Source of the DNA: Norana najaformis
Lineage: Eukaryota > Annelida > Clitellata > Crassiclitellata > Hormogastridae
DNA length: 64,000 nt
Direction: 5' to 3'
NCBI GenBank assembly: GCA_964023275.1
Contig: OZ029929.1
Span: 11,865,483 to 11,929,482 of the forward strand
Part shown: positions 1-9,385 of the stretch, one piece after another
Layout: each line of letters opens with the position of its first letter
How positions within the stretch are numbered: the first letter of the stretch is position 1
Translations under genes and position numbers: made by a program
Notes under the pieces: generated by a model
Told to the model about the DNA's origin: nothing
Database searches by the model: none
Seen by the model: the letters and a program-made list of their open reading frames with translations, nothing else

Positions 1-150
<150 letters not shown>

Positions 151-243
151 TAAATAATTTGTTATTAATATTATTATTATTGTTAGCATTATCATTATCA
201 TAGCGGTCATCGTCAAAGTGCTGGTCGTCAGTTATTCGCTGAC

Positions 244-317
244 CTTGGCCGGAGAGAATGAAGTAGAAGTTTTCTGGCGGCTGGCCTTGTCTTATAATGA
301 CCCTTTTGGGAGGTACC
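244..317 (-). CDS. Internal exon of a cyclic-nucleotide-binding-domain protein (partial gene)
   Basis: The reverse strand has an acceptor (…TTTGTGCCAG|G) and a donor (CAAG|GTCAGC) enclosing 74 bases. The one suitable frame reads VPPKRVIIRQGQPPENFYF, then ILSGQ. The pattern R-V-I-I-R-x-G-x-x-x-x-x-F-Y-F-I-L-S-G is the beta-strand and turn signature of the cyclic-nucleotide-binding fold, as in CNBD2-like and PKA regulatory proteins. The phosphate-binding cassette would be in the next exon, beyond the left edge of the window. The exon starts with the third base of a codon and ends after the first. I could not find the exons before it; they should lie between about 320 and 3250. Which family member it is cannot be decided from 24 codons, but CNBD2-like is my first guess. 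Confidence 0.66.
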
Positions 318-783
318 CTGGCACAAATAACAGGTACTCTTACACTTACACAACGTAAATCACTGTAACACTGTAACGTTTTAATACAATCACACAGCGT
401 AACACGAGGTGTCGCTAATCCAGAACAAATTTACGGTTACTGGATATTGTATTACATTCCGATTGTACTTGAAGCTAAATCAGTGCACAGATGATAAATG
501 TTAAACACTGTAACGACTATCACTCCACTGTTATTCAACAGATGGCAGTAGCAGTAATGGACTTCTTAATTTGTTCGTTAGAGGGCAGGAGTGTGTACTC
601 TTTCAATGATATTATTAATATTATTATTATTAGCATTATTATTATTAATTAATAATAGTTATTGTTATTTATTATTAGTTTAAGTATGACTATGGCGTAA
701 AGAGTCCGGAATTTCATTTTGATTATCGTTATGTAAGGTATTGTAAACATCCATGTGTATATATATGTAACCGTATACTCAGG
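318..783. other. Probable intron; no feature recognised
   Basis: AT-rich sequence upstream of the CNBD exon on the minus strand, with a short ATT/TTA run near 605-680. I see no exon with a usable frame and splice sites. Confidence 0.4.
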
Positions 784-925
784 ATTTCTACAGCACCCAA
801 CGAAAGCTAAATTTCGGAAACCAGCTTATTCACATGGCGCTCAGTGAAGACAAAATCCATAGGCAAGAAGGGTTCGGTTCCAGGTCAAGGGCCAAGGGCC
901 AAGAGTCAGGCAGGCAGTCAGACGG
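784..925 (+). mobile_element. Short interspersed element, family R1 (copy 1)
   Basis: A block reading TTTCTACAGC-CCCAACGAAAGC, CAGCTTATTCAC, GCTCAGT, AAAATC-ATAGGCA, GGGTTCGGTTCCAGGTCAAG, AGTCAGGCAGGCAGT. Related copies occur at 4975-5235, 27178-27345, 30119-30190, 38840-38960, 39325-39435 and 39540-39700. The recurrence at unrelated sites marks it as a dispersed element. GGGTTCGGTTCC resembles a pol III B box, so a SINE is likely, but no A box is clear. Confidence 0.7.
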
Positions 926-1326
926 GTGGTGTTTGGAATTGGATGTATGTATGTGTGTACCTAGTTATATATAGCGCCTTTATGGAAACTTTTTGAAGGC
1001 GCTTGTAATCCAGTAAACTATTTGGGTTTAATGAATGTTGTTGTAACGTAATGTACCAGGGCATTTGTGTAGCGCCTGTTGGGAACTTCTCACCAAAAAC
1101 TGCTCGCAGTCAACGAGTTCAAGATCAATTTCTTGCGAAGTTTTTCCAAAGCCGCAATTTGCTTTTTTACCCAAGGTGATATACATAAATGTCTTGATAC
1201 ATACATCAGCCTACATTGTAATGTAATGTAATAGGTCCTACTGTTGGAACCATCCGATCTGGCAGAGCTTTTCGCGCATGTGCTGGGGATATTCAGCAAA
1301 CGACTCCAGATGCTTCAGACCATAAA
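926..1326. other. Intergenic stretch with degraded short interspersed sequence
   Basis: Around 1133-1215 sequence like GTGATATACATAAATGTCTTGATACATAC resembles the 3' end of the R4 elements (GCGCTATATAAATGTCT then ATAC repeats). A reverse-strand donor-like site (TTTTTG|GTGAGAAG) ends a short open frame near 1095, but no protein family is recognisable, so I do not call an exon. Confidence 0.4.
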
Positions 1327-1580
1327 CCGCCTACGCAGACATACACAGCTAATCAGCTGACACAATTCAGTTGCCATGGTAACAGAAAAAACCAATCAGA
1401 ACACTACTTCACTTGCCATGGCCATATACGCAGCCAATGAGAAGACGTGTTTAGGATATCATGACAACATCAACAACCAATCAAAAGAAGTCCTTCAGTT
1501 GCTATGGCAATATAAACGGTCAATCAGAAGACATAATGCTGTTACCAAGGGAACAAACACAACCAATCAGAAGTCGTTCA
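1327..1580. promoter_or_regulatory. 43-bp periodic array of RFX X-box and CCAAT (NF-Y) motifs
   Basis: X-box-like sequences occur at 1370-1383 (GTTGCCATGGTAAC, a perfect palindrome), 1412-1425 (CTTGCCATGGCCAT), 1455-1468 (weak, GATATCATGACAAC), 1498-1511 (GTTGCTATGGCAAT) and 1541-1554 (GTTACCAAGGGAAC). CCAAT or near-CCAAT motifs follow each at a constant offset: 1349 (CTAAT), 1392, 1434, 1477, 1520 (TCAAT) and 1563. Both sets repeat every 42-43 bases, about four helical turns. The sequence between the motifs is poorly conserved. X-box plus CCAAT is the known arrangement of RFX/NF-Y promoters, including ciliary genes. On the minus strand the array lies about 1 kb upstream of the CNBD exon, so it may be that gene's promoter; that link is inference. 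Confidence 0.6.
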
Positions 1581-1585
1581 GTTTT

Positions 1586-1685
1586 CATCTAGACAGACAG
1601 ACAGACAAACAGACAGAAAGACAGACAGACAGACAGACAGTAGCAGATAAACAGACTCAGATAGTAGCAGATAAACAGACAGTAA
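1586..1685. repeat. (CAGA)n microsatellite, interrupted
   Basis: CAGA/ACAG tetranucleotides broken by two copies of a TAGCAGATAAACAGA-like segment, directly beside the X-box/CCAAT array. Confidence 0.9.
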
Positions 1686-1865
1686 AAAGACCGGCAGAGT
1701 TGAGAGTCAGCCCATTTCCAGCCTAAATTAATGTTATGTTAGATAAAGATAACATCACAGCCATATTCAGCGCCGTTGACAGACTCTTGATAAGCCACAC
1801 ATAAACAATGCGACATACACAGATACTATTGCAGAATGATAGGGACCTGCGCAGGTGAAGAGATA

Positions 1866-2035
1866 CATCAGTCAGTCAGTCAGTCAGTCAGTCAGTCAAT
1901 CAGTCAGTCAGTCAGTCAGTCAGTCAGTCAGCCAGTCAGTCAGTCTAACTGTCTGTCTGTCTGTCTGACTGACTGACTGACGGACGGACGGACGGACAGA
2001 CGGACGGGTGGATGGATGGATGGATTGATGGATGG
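1866..2035. repeat. Compound tetranucleotide array with inverted symmetry
   Basis: About 75 bases of CAGT repeats are followed by TCTG, then CTGA, GGAC and GATG repeats. The (CAGT)n and (CTGA)n blocks are reverse complements of each other, so a single strand could fold into a long hairpin with its loop near 1945-1965. Confidence 0.85.
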
Positions 2036-2199
2036 ACAAGTAGGCATCGGAGAAGAGTACTATATAGGGAGAGGCAGACATACAGAAATGAGCTTACCGT
2101 CTGAATCTGTTGGGGCGTTCGTAATGCGAAGGGAGTGGTAAGAATCTGTCGAATCTCATTCGGAACAGGCAACTGAAACACCGCAATGATACCACGTAC
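2036..2199. other. Spacer between simple repeats
   Basis: No gene signal seen; an open frame running through here on the minus strand is only the translation of the neighbouring repeat. Confidence 0.4.
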
Positions 2200-2284
<85 letters not shown>

Positions 2285-2351
2285 CAGAGACAGAGACAGA
2301 GACAGAGACAGAGACAGAGACAGAGACAGAGACAGACAGAGAGAGAGAGAC

Positions 2352-2383
<32 letters not shown>

Positions 2384-2385
2384 TC
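2200..2385. repeat. (GA)n and (GAGACA)n microsatellite
   Basis: About 65 bases of GA repeats, then about 75 bases of GAGACA hexamers, then GA again. The purine-only strand could form triplex DNA. Confidence 0.95.
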
Positions 2386-3258
2386 AGTGCACTGATTATA
2401 TCAACAAGAAGTTTCTAGCTTCAACAGTGTTTCCTTAAGACGAATTAAATGTGTAGCAAAAGTAGACCTAATTATGGAAATATATGGCTATTAGGCCTAC
2501 TATTATAAATACTTCTTAACATTATTTATAATATATAATATTAATTTATTATCATAGTAGTAATGGTTGTAGTAGTAGTGGTGGTGGTAGTAGTGGTAGT
2601 GGTAGTAGTAGTGGTAGTTGTAGTTGAAGCAATAGGAGTATCGCGAATTTGTCATCTTCATCATAAGCATCATCACCTTCATTATAATCATCTCCATTTG
2701 TTGTTAAGATCACGAGCAATCTTGGAAAATGTGATAAAAGCATTATTCTGTATTTGTACCAGAAGGGGCTTATATTATAGAGTGGGCTTCAGTCGATTAT
2801 TCTTTATAATACACACTTCTGGGTCCGAACGGAATTACTTATAGAGGTGCCTAAAAAATTAGCGATTAATTTATCTGATTCTATCCAGTATTAATAGCTA
2901 TCGTTTTTATATTCCCCAGCACAGTATCAGGCACTTTCCAGTGTTTTGGATCTTTCTACTGAAACATTCCTCCAATATAAATACGTATTCTACCGACACA
3001 GACAGCTCAAGAAACATTTTAAACCTATTTTAAGTCGCACCTGTTTAGATAGCCACGTTTTAGTATCTTTGTGAGGTTCTCTAAAAGCGCTATATAATTA
3101 GCCAGACGCATACATACAATAGGGGCCTATGTAATAATGTTTATAATGTTTATAGATTTAAAGCAATGCAAGAATTTAAGCACAGAGGTTATATGCTCAT
3201 ATTTTGATGTAACAGTTATGGCTTTGGCTGGACGCACAATAACCGAGTAGGTATTCGA
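2386..3258. other. Intergenic; (GTAGTG)n run and one R4 element end
   Basis: 2560-2635 is GTA/GTG/GTT repeats. At 3065-3125 a TTTGTGAGGTTCTCTAAAAG segment followed by CGCTATATAATTAG and CATACATAC matches the R4 short interspersed family. Nothing else is recognised; this would be the 3' flank of the two-exon gene at 3259-6146. Confidence 0.5.
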
Positions 3259-3408
3259 TTACTTGTAGCCCAGAACGCCCACCTCTCTCTTGGCCTTGAA
3301 GTAGGACAGGTCAAAGGGGAATCCGTCGTCAGAGTTGGCGACTTCCGATGCGATGTCCGTGAAGGTCTTTTGGGCAGCTGTAGGGTCGTTGTGTTCCGTC
3401 TTGTTCTC
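3259..3408 (-). CDS. Last coding exon of the uncharacterised gene
   Basis: Reads ENKTEHNDPTAAQKTFTDIA, SEVANSDDGF, then PFDLSYFKAKREVGVLGYK and TAA. It is GC-richer than its flanks, is bounded by an acceptor on the reverse strand and ends in a stop, so it is a convincing 3' exon. Confidence 0.65.
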   Translation of the reverse strand, partial: ENKTEHNDPTAAQKTFTDIASEVANSDDGFPFDLSYFKAKREVGVLGYK

Positions 3409-6146
3409 CTGTCTGCAATCAGACATTCAGGTCGACAAGTGGTTAAAACTCGTACAGTTATAGTGTTTGATTAACACCAGACACCATCGTTTGGTTAAAC
3501 TGCTCATGGGCTTCAATCACACTTACGAGTGGCGCTATATTAAGATTCAAATACAAGATCAAATGCATAGATACCTACATACATATATACATACATACAT
3601 TCATATATGCATGTGTACTTATATATACGTACATACATACATACACGCGTACGTACGTATGTAAGTACGTACTTACGTAAATACATGCATAGTTATCTAG
3701 GCCTACTTGCGTGCGTGCGAGCTTTACAGGGCTTCAAAAGTAATTTAGTATATTTTTTATAAACCAATAGCTAATCGCACATCGGTTTACAAGTATTTAA
3801 GCACACAAGAAAAACTTGTGCATACAACATCCTAATAATAAAACACATGTACACGTTAAATTATCAGCGGGAGGAATAATAGGGTAGGCCTGTATAGCGT
3901 TAGGCCTGTAATGAAACTATCGCGTAACATACACGAAAACCCTTTTGTTTAGCAAGAGCCACACTAAATCCTCGACCCTGCTTACGAGTTCATAGGGTGA
4001 GATTCTTAACCATCTCTGGTTGTGTGGCCTAACAGAGAAAACGGTAAGCACTCCAAGCTTACAATAGAAAGATTGGGGCATCAAAGTGAGGTGAGGTACA
4101 CAAACAGATGGACGGACAGACAGATGGAGGGACAGATAGACTGACAGACACAGACAGACAGATGAACAGAGATAGACAGAGACGACGGACAGACAGAAAG
4201 ATATACTGACTGACAGACACAGACAGATAGAAGGACGGACAGGCAGACAGATGGACAGACAGGTAGACAGACAGACGACGGACAGACCGACAGGCAGACG
4301 GACGGACAGACACAGACATACAGACGGAGAGGCAGACTGACAGATAGACAGACAGATAGACAGCCAGATGGACGGACAGACATGCTTACTTTTCGATGAG
4401 GGTGATCCATCGTAGGTTAATTAGAACAATTTTAATTGCTCGGCGAATCCGGTCTCTTGCCTAATTCAAACAAAACGTGCAATTAAAGGTCTAGTTTATT
4501 ACGCTTGCAAATTTGCAAAATATATCGGTCAGGTCATGAACTCCGGAAAGTGTAGATCTTTACACGCTGAACGTTTGAGCAACAATCATTAGCAAGCACT
4601 CGAAGGATATGTTCGACAGTCTAAAGTGATTAATTTTACGAGAACTTTTTCAAGTACCATAACTAAGTAGCTAAGTTTTAAGCTTAACCACGGGTTGAAA
4701 AAGCTCTTGAAATTCTCGTCAGACAGCTAAAGATAATAATGTCGAGAACGATAATAACACGACACATAATACAACATTAACATATCGTAACACAACACAT
4801 AATACAACATTAACATATCGTAACACAACACATAATACAACATTAACATATCGTAACACAACACATAATACAACATTAACATATCGTAACACAACACATA
4901 ATACAACATTAACATATCGTAACACAACACATAATACAACATTAACATATCGTAACGCAACAATGGTAGCTTCAATCGTATTCGAATTCCCGAGATTTCT
5001 ACAGCGCCCAACGAAAGCAAAGTCGCGGGAACCGCTTATTCACAGGCGCTCAGTCAAAACAAAATCGATAGGCAAAAGGGTTCGGTTCCAGGTCAAGAAC
5101 CAGGAGTCAGGCAGGCAGTGAGACGGCTAAGGTAGGTGGAATCGGATCTGCAAAATCGCAATCCAAAATCACAACACGTTGGAGAAGCCAGGTCGAATTC
5201 CAGTGGATCAGAGAAACACAGGCTACGCATATAGCATAACATAACGTTATAATCTTAGAGTGCAAACCTTATATCAATGTAATGGCATATTATTTATATC
5301 AGCATAATATAACAACATTATATTAATATAATGCATACTTTTACCAATGTAGTAAATGTATCGGTTTTATATAGCGACCGTATGGCCTCGACCCTGCTCA
5401 TTTTGCAATGAATTTATTGGGTGAGATCCTTCACCACCGCTGCCCGTTTGAATGGGTGCCACTCCATTTAAGGTCCCCGTACACGGACCGTTCTAGCCCG
5501 ATATTATAATCTCTGAAATAAGTCATGACCGGGACGCGAACTTGGGATCCTCACGCACAGAGGCTCCTTGGCGTAAGCACTTACCGGTGAAGCTAACTAG
5601 GCTAGTAGAGGAATCACTCACCTTCTTTCTGGCAATCAGCTTGCTCTGCAGCGACTCCTTGCCGCTCCCTTCAACAGCCACCGACGACTGTCTACCCCCG
5701 GGGGCATCTGCGCCCCGGGGTCCCTCCTCGCCCAGTCCAGTCACGGCCATCGACTGTTGCTTATCCCCTTGCGTTACCTCGGCAAACTCTGTCTCCGTTC
5801 GATCATCATCATCGGCTTTTACCATAATCCGTCGAACATAGGTCGCTGCCGGTCTCGGGATCGGCATCACCCGGTCGAAGGTGCCTCTGTTGTAAGTCCA
5901 TACCCCGGTTACTGGAGGTGCCTTTCGCGATGGATCTGCCTCGCTAGGGGGCCCCTTACGGTCGGGTGACGACCCCGTGGGTTCTTCGACCGCGGGGCTC
6001 TTGTCTTGGCCCGGACGGTGGGTGGTTAGGAAGCGACGCATAGAGTCCCTCGTGCCCTGGTAATTCTCCGGTTTGGCGTAGTAGTTCAGGTCGCCGGCTT
6101 CCGGTTTACGCAGTTCCATATCCGGTTCTTCGTCCACGGTGGACAT
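3259..6146 (-). CDS. Uncharacterised two-exon gene, about 224 aa (gene model)
   Basis: Model: exon 1 at 5622-6146 (175 codons from ATG) joined to exon 2 at 3259-3408 (49 codons plus stop). The donor after codon 175 (AAG|GTGAGT) and the acceptor (CAGACAG|GAG) are both phase 0. The protein begins MSTVDEEPDMELRKPEAGDL and has an N-terminal region with YYAKPENYQGTRDSMRRFL, a Pro/Gly/Ser-rich acidic middle that looks disordered, a conserved-looking segment GVWTYNRGTFDRVMPIPRP near residues 80-98, and the C terminus FDLSYFKAKREVGVLGYK. There is no signal peptide or membrane segment. I do not recognise the family. The 2.2-kb intron could hide further exons; it contains repeats at 4095-4385, 4756-4953 and 4975-5480. 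A nearer acceptor AG (TTGCAG|ACAG) would break the frame, so the second AG is chosen. Confidence 0.6.
3540..3725. repeat. (CATA)n/(CGTA)n microsatellite
   Basis: Imperfect CATACATA and GTACGTAC repeats, lying within the 3259-6146 gene intron. Confidence 0.85.
3755..3895 (-). mobile_element. 3' end fragment of the CR1/Jockey-like LINE seen at 26.4-27.2 kb
   Basis: AATAGCTAATCGCACATCGG, TTTACAAGTATTTAAG, CATACAACATCCTAATAATA, then a segment ending GGGAGGAATAAT match 26462-26580 with few changes. It is a strongly 5'-truncated copy without usable coding sequence. Confidence 0.75.
4095..4385. repeat. Degenerate (ACAG/GATG/GGAC)n array
   Basis: About 290 bases of mixed ACAG, GACAGA and GGACGGAC repeats in the intron. 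The reverse strand stays open as Ser/Val/Cys/Leu repeats, which is a composition effect and not a gene. Just before it, 3965-4040 carries a fragment of the foldback element (CCTCGACCCTGCTTACGAG). Confidence 0.85.
4756..4953. repeat. 33-bp tandem repeat, six copies
   Basis: Exactly six head-to-tail units of 33 bases, almost identical, each containing ACACATAATACAACATTAAC and ending ATATCGT. The first unit has one substitution. A 33-base period keeps the reverse frame open (MLMLYYVLCYD repeated), but no gene context supports translation. Confidence 0.95.
4975..5235 (+). mobile_element. Short interspersed element, family R1 (copy 2, longest)
   Basis: Contains CGAGATTTCTACAGCGCCCA, the GGCGCTCAGTCAAAACAAAA block, GGGTTCGGTTCCAGGTCAAG and a 3' part (GGAGAAGCCAGGTCGAATTC) that recurs at 26250-26300. 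This copy gives the best view of the full element length, about 250 bases. Confidence 0.7.
5347..5485. mobile_element. Half of the foldback element, family R2
   Basis: TATAGCGACCGTATGGCCTC, GACCCTGCTCATTTTGCAAT, ATTGGGTGAGATCC then TTCACCACCGCTGCCCGTTT. It matches one arm plus the centre of the complete foldback copy at 18020-18232. Confidence 0.75.
5622..6146 (-). CDS. First coding exon of the uncharacterised gene
   Basis: ATG at 6144-6146 (reverse strand) opens 175 codons ending LIARKK at a strong donor (AAG|GTGAGTG). Reading past the donor gives a further 32 codons that look non-coding and enter the 5' part of the foldback repeat, which supports the donor. The GC content and the charged, low-complexity middle set it apart from the AT-rich flanks. 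Confidence 0.65.
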
Positions 6147-6584
6147 GCTGTCCAGGGTGAAAGTTCAGAGGGTCAGAGGGTTAAAGATCAGAAGTGTGGA
6201 TCGAGCGGTGCGAACGCTAGGTCGGTGAATGGAGTCAGTGGCGTGGACTCTGCGTATTGGTGTCGAATCTATCAGTGTTAATTGATTTAACGAGAAACCG
6301 TTCAAGTAATCAGTGTTAATGGATTTAATGAGATATTGTGTAACATACTAGGTAAGATTAGGTAATCATTCTTTCATTATGCATTGTCAACGGCTACAGT
6401 TGTCATAGTGATGGTTGGAGAATCTGACGACTAATCTATCATCTCACCTTATTTTATCTTATCTGATCTTTTGTTACTTAACCCGACTCAACCCAAACCC
6501 ATCTAATCTAATACAGTCTAATCTAGTCTAGTCTAATCTAATATAATCTAGTCTAGTCTATAGACTAATATGCATGTAAACTGT
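6147..6584. other. Upstream region of the uncharacterised gene
   Basis: Likely 5' UTR and promoter. GTTGTCATAGTGAT near 6398 is a weak X-box-like sequence. 6500-6565 is a TCTAA/TCTAG pentamer repeat. No TATA box in a convincing position. Confidence 0.35.
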
Positions 6585-6755
6585 AGCTGATTGGTTTGCG
6601 CTTGCCTTGCAGCGTGGAGCGTAAGGGTTCGAGCCTCCCCGTGAGACGGTTGCTGCGTAGGGACCTTGAGCAAGTTCTTCACGTACAATTGCTAAGCGCC
6701 TTCGATTGATGCTTAGTCGTTAGGCAGTGGCTCTTAATAAATGCAGAAATAATAA
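6585..6755 (+). mobile_element. tRNA-derived SINE, family B (copy 1)
   Basis: GGTTTGCGCTTGCCTTGCAG, GTGGAGCG, then GGGTTCGAGCCTCCCC (B box), GTAGGGACCTTGAGCAAGTT and a 3' end CTTAATAAATGCAGAAATAA with an AAT tail. Similar copies lie at 33475-33605 (plus 33869-33905), 60225-60412, 8815-8985, 34815-34940 and 48085-48235. Confidence 0.8.
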
Positions 6756-7880
6756 TAATCTAATCTCATCACAAACACGACAACCGAAGCCAAACAGTTG
6801 GTTTCTTGTTTCTCCGGCTTGTCGGAAATCACCTGGCTTCTCCAATGGACAATGATTTTGGTTTGCTTTTTTGATTTGAAGCAACCATTGACTGATACCT
6901 TGGGCATCATATGATAACGGCGCTATACAAGTCTTTAGATTAGATTTGAACTTGGATTGTCTAGACGTCTCTGCAACCAGACTATCGCCTACCTTATTAA
7001 TAAGAACGAAGAATGGCAACATTATCTGCTGTTTGAAAAGATGGCTTGCTAGCCAAACTGCAAAAATTTCTAAGCTTAGCACTTATGAAGTAAAAACCGA
7101 TTATATTTACGTCAAGAGGTGTAATCAGGATTAAACTGCGCCCGATCAAATATATTTAACTCGCAAATCGGATAACGTGACGATACTGAAGCAAAACAAG
7201 TCGAAGTAAAGCTTCTGTACAACTTGGCTAACACCATGTAACATGGTTAACACCAGACGCCTCTATCGATCCGGTAAGTCATACGAATTTCGACATAATA
7301 AGACACGGGTCTTACTCGCCTTGTTCATCGTCGGTTTGTGTACGCGTCAAGGGACAATCTTCATCGTTCAGCTGTGCAAGGTGCTTAGGCAAAACGTCGT
7401 CAAGTGACCATAAAAGTGCTCAAAACGCAGCCTTCAAGGACTTCAGCACGAGAGTAGTTCGAAGAGTGGTTCGTATACATATCACTTGATATCTTTCGAT
7501 GGGTGGCTAACGATCACGGCTGTTTCAACGCGGAACGTGTACACCCGCCGGCGACGAGGCAGATGTCTCGTCTGATCAACGCCGACCAGCACAGTCCGCC
7601 ACTTCACGCTGTAAAGTTGACAAGCTTTCTTGTCGAAGTTGTTGAGAGCGCGCTCTCTTCTAAACACTCATACACAGGACAGTCACCTACCAGAAGAACA
7701 TTACAGCTAGAGCCTTCGTTCTGAGGTTACTTGCGCCAGATGGCAGCTATGAGGTTATTGTCCGGTCACCGAGAAGTGATTGGGAATAAACTTACTGTAG
7801 TCTGCTTAAAATACGTTTTGTTTGTCACAGATAGTTCAGGAAACTTTTCCTGCCTTTTTAAATCCGCTTCATGGCGATGT
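6756..7880. other. Unassigned stretch
   Basis: 7300-7725 is GC-richer than the flanks and open on both strands for 60-73 codons, but neither reading resembles a known family and no splice sites frame it well. It could be an unrecognised exon. Confidence 0.3.
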
Positions 7881-8095
7881 TTTCTCGCCTTCGTGAGGTT
7901 CTCACAAAGCGCAATATAAATAGCCATATAAGCACATACATGCATACGTACATTTAAACATACATACATGCATACATATATACACAAATACATTCATACA
8001 TACATTCATACATGCATACATATACACACATGCATTCATACATACATACATATAATCATTCACTCTTACATACATAAATATATACATACAATCAG
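7881..8095 (+). mobile_element. R4 short interspersed end plus (CATA)n tail
   Basis: TTCGTGAGGTTCTCACAAAG, CGCAATATAAATAGCCATAT, then about 160 bases of CATA/CATTCATA repeats. The same order (GTGAGGTTC, GCGCTATATAAA, ATAC repeats) is seen at 3065, 15270, 22110, 43985 and, reversed, at 9385 and 60535. Confidence 0.65.
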
Positions 8096-8159
8096 CACCT
8101 TCTACATGTATCCTGGGCATGTTGCCTTCAAACTGCACTTGCTGAAGTAACTGGCGTTG

Positions 8160-8255
8160 GGATTAATAATAATAATTATTATTATTATAAATAATAATAA
8201 TGATAACAATAATAATAATAAATATAGTAGTAGTAATAATAATAATAATAAAAGG
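8160..8255. repeat. (AAT)n microsatellite
   Basis: AAT/ATT and AGT trinucleotide repeats. Confidence 0.9.
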
Positions 8256-8814
8256 CCTTAGTGGACGACTGTTAATAGGAGCCCATAGCATATAGGTTGA
8301 CTTTGGTGCATCAGCCTATGGTGTAGAGCAGATTGAGTTTGTAATGCACTTGCTATTTGGACTAAATCACAAAACTGTCTTCCTCTCTTTAACAATGGGC
8401 ACTCATCACCATACAAACAAGCAAACATATTTATACTGACTGTAACACAGTTATGCAGGCATACAGGTATTTATTTTGATTTCAAACGTTCTTTAAATCT
8501 GCTAAAATACAAAAACTGGAAGAACTTCAGATCGCTACAGAAATCTCGTAAAACAGAACGCTGAAAAAACAGCAAAACTTTACAAAAAACTTAAAAAAAC
8601 AAGAGAAGATTCATCAACTTCCTGCAGACAACCAGCTAAATCACTCCTGGAAATTTCTCAGAACATGTTTTCGGCTGAGCAAACGCAAGTTCAGACTAAC
8701 GGCTAAAAGCACAGACAGAACTGCAGAATTGGAACTTCACAAAAGTCTTATCTTGGTGCTGGACACCTTATCCCAAGCACACACTCCTAAGCAGAACATT
8801 GTATGGATACATAT
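8256..8814. other. No feature recognised
   Basis: AT-rich sequence with frequent stops in all frames. Confidence 0.4.
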
Positions 8815-8985
8815 ATCATTATATCTGTATCTGCTAAGCAACGCTAACTAATGACGGCATCAATCAATGGCACTGCACTTCATGGGTAAAGGACCTGACC
8901 AAGGTCCCTAACCAGTAACTGTCTCAGAGAAGACTTGAACCTGTACATTCAACGTTGCAAGGTGAGCATTCAAACCAAATGTATG
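8815..8985 (-). mobile_element. tRNA-derived SINE, family B (diverged copy)
   Basis: The reverse strand has CACCTTGCAACGTTGAATG, then ACAGGTTCAAGTCTTCTC (B box) and TTAGGGACCTTGGTCAGGTC, matching the order in the copy at 6585-6755. Confidence 0.6.
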
Positions 8986-9385
8986 TATGTATATATGTAT
9001 ATATGATGTATGCATGTATAATGTATGTATGTATGGGCACGCTGGGCAGAAAGTGCCTCTGATGAGTCTATCTTGAAGTGGCATTCTATAAATTCTAAAT
9101 TACAATTATGTAAAACTATGTATGTATGTATGACGTTCGCATGTATGTATGAATGTACGTGTGTGTAGGTATGTGTGTGTGTATGATGCACGTATGTATG
9201 TATGAATGTATGTGTAGGTATGCATGAATGTATGTTGTATGTATGTATGTATGAATGTGCATATGAATGAATGTACATATGTACGATGTAAATATCTATG
9301 TATGTATGTATGAATGTATGCATGTATGTATGAAGACACTTGACACAGTGCGTGCCCTAGAAGAACCTCACAAAACTGCTGAAGT
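8986..9385 (-). repeat. (GTAT)n microsatellite adjoining a reversed R4 end
   Basis: About 350 bases of GTAT/GAATGTAT repeats in two blocks. They are interrupted at 9040-9115 by a piece of family R3 (GATGAGTCTATCTTGAAGTG…AATTACAATTA) and end at AGAAGAACCTCACAAAAC, the reversed R4 sequence. Confidence 0.8.

Noticed and set aside
1376..1726. 116-codon open frame over the X-box/CCAAT array
   Set aside because: It ends in the CAGA repeat (DRQTD…), has no splice or homology support, and the motif periodicity of 43 is not a multiple of three.
4756..4953. Regular direct repeats that could suggest a CRISPR array
   Set aside because: The 33-base units abut with no unique spacers, in an animal genome.
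7482..7724. Overlapping open frames on both strands in a GC-richer stretch
   Set aside because: Neither translation resembles a family and no consistent splice sites were found; recorded only as an unassigned stretch.
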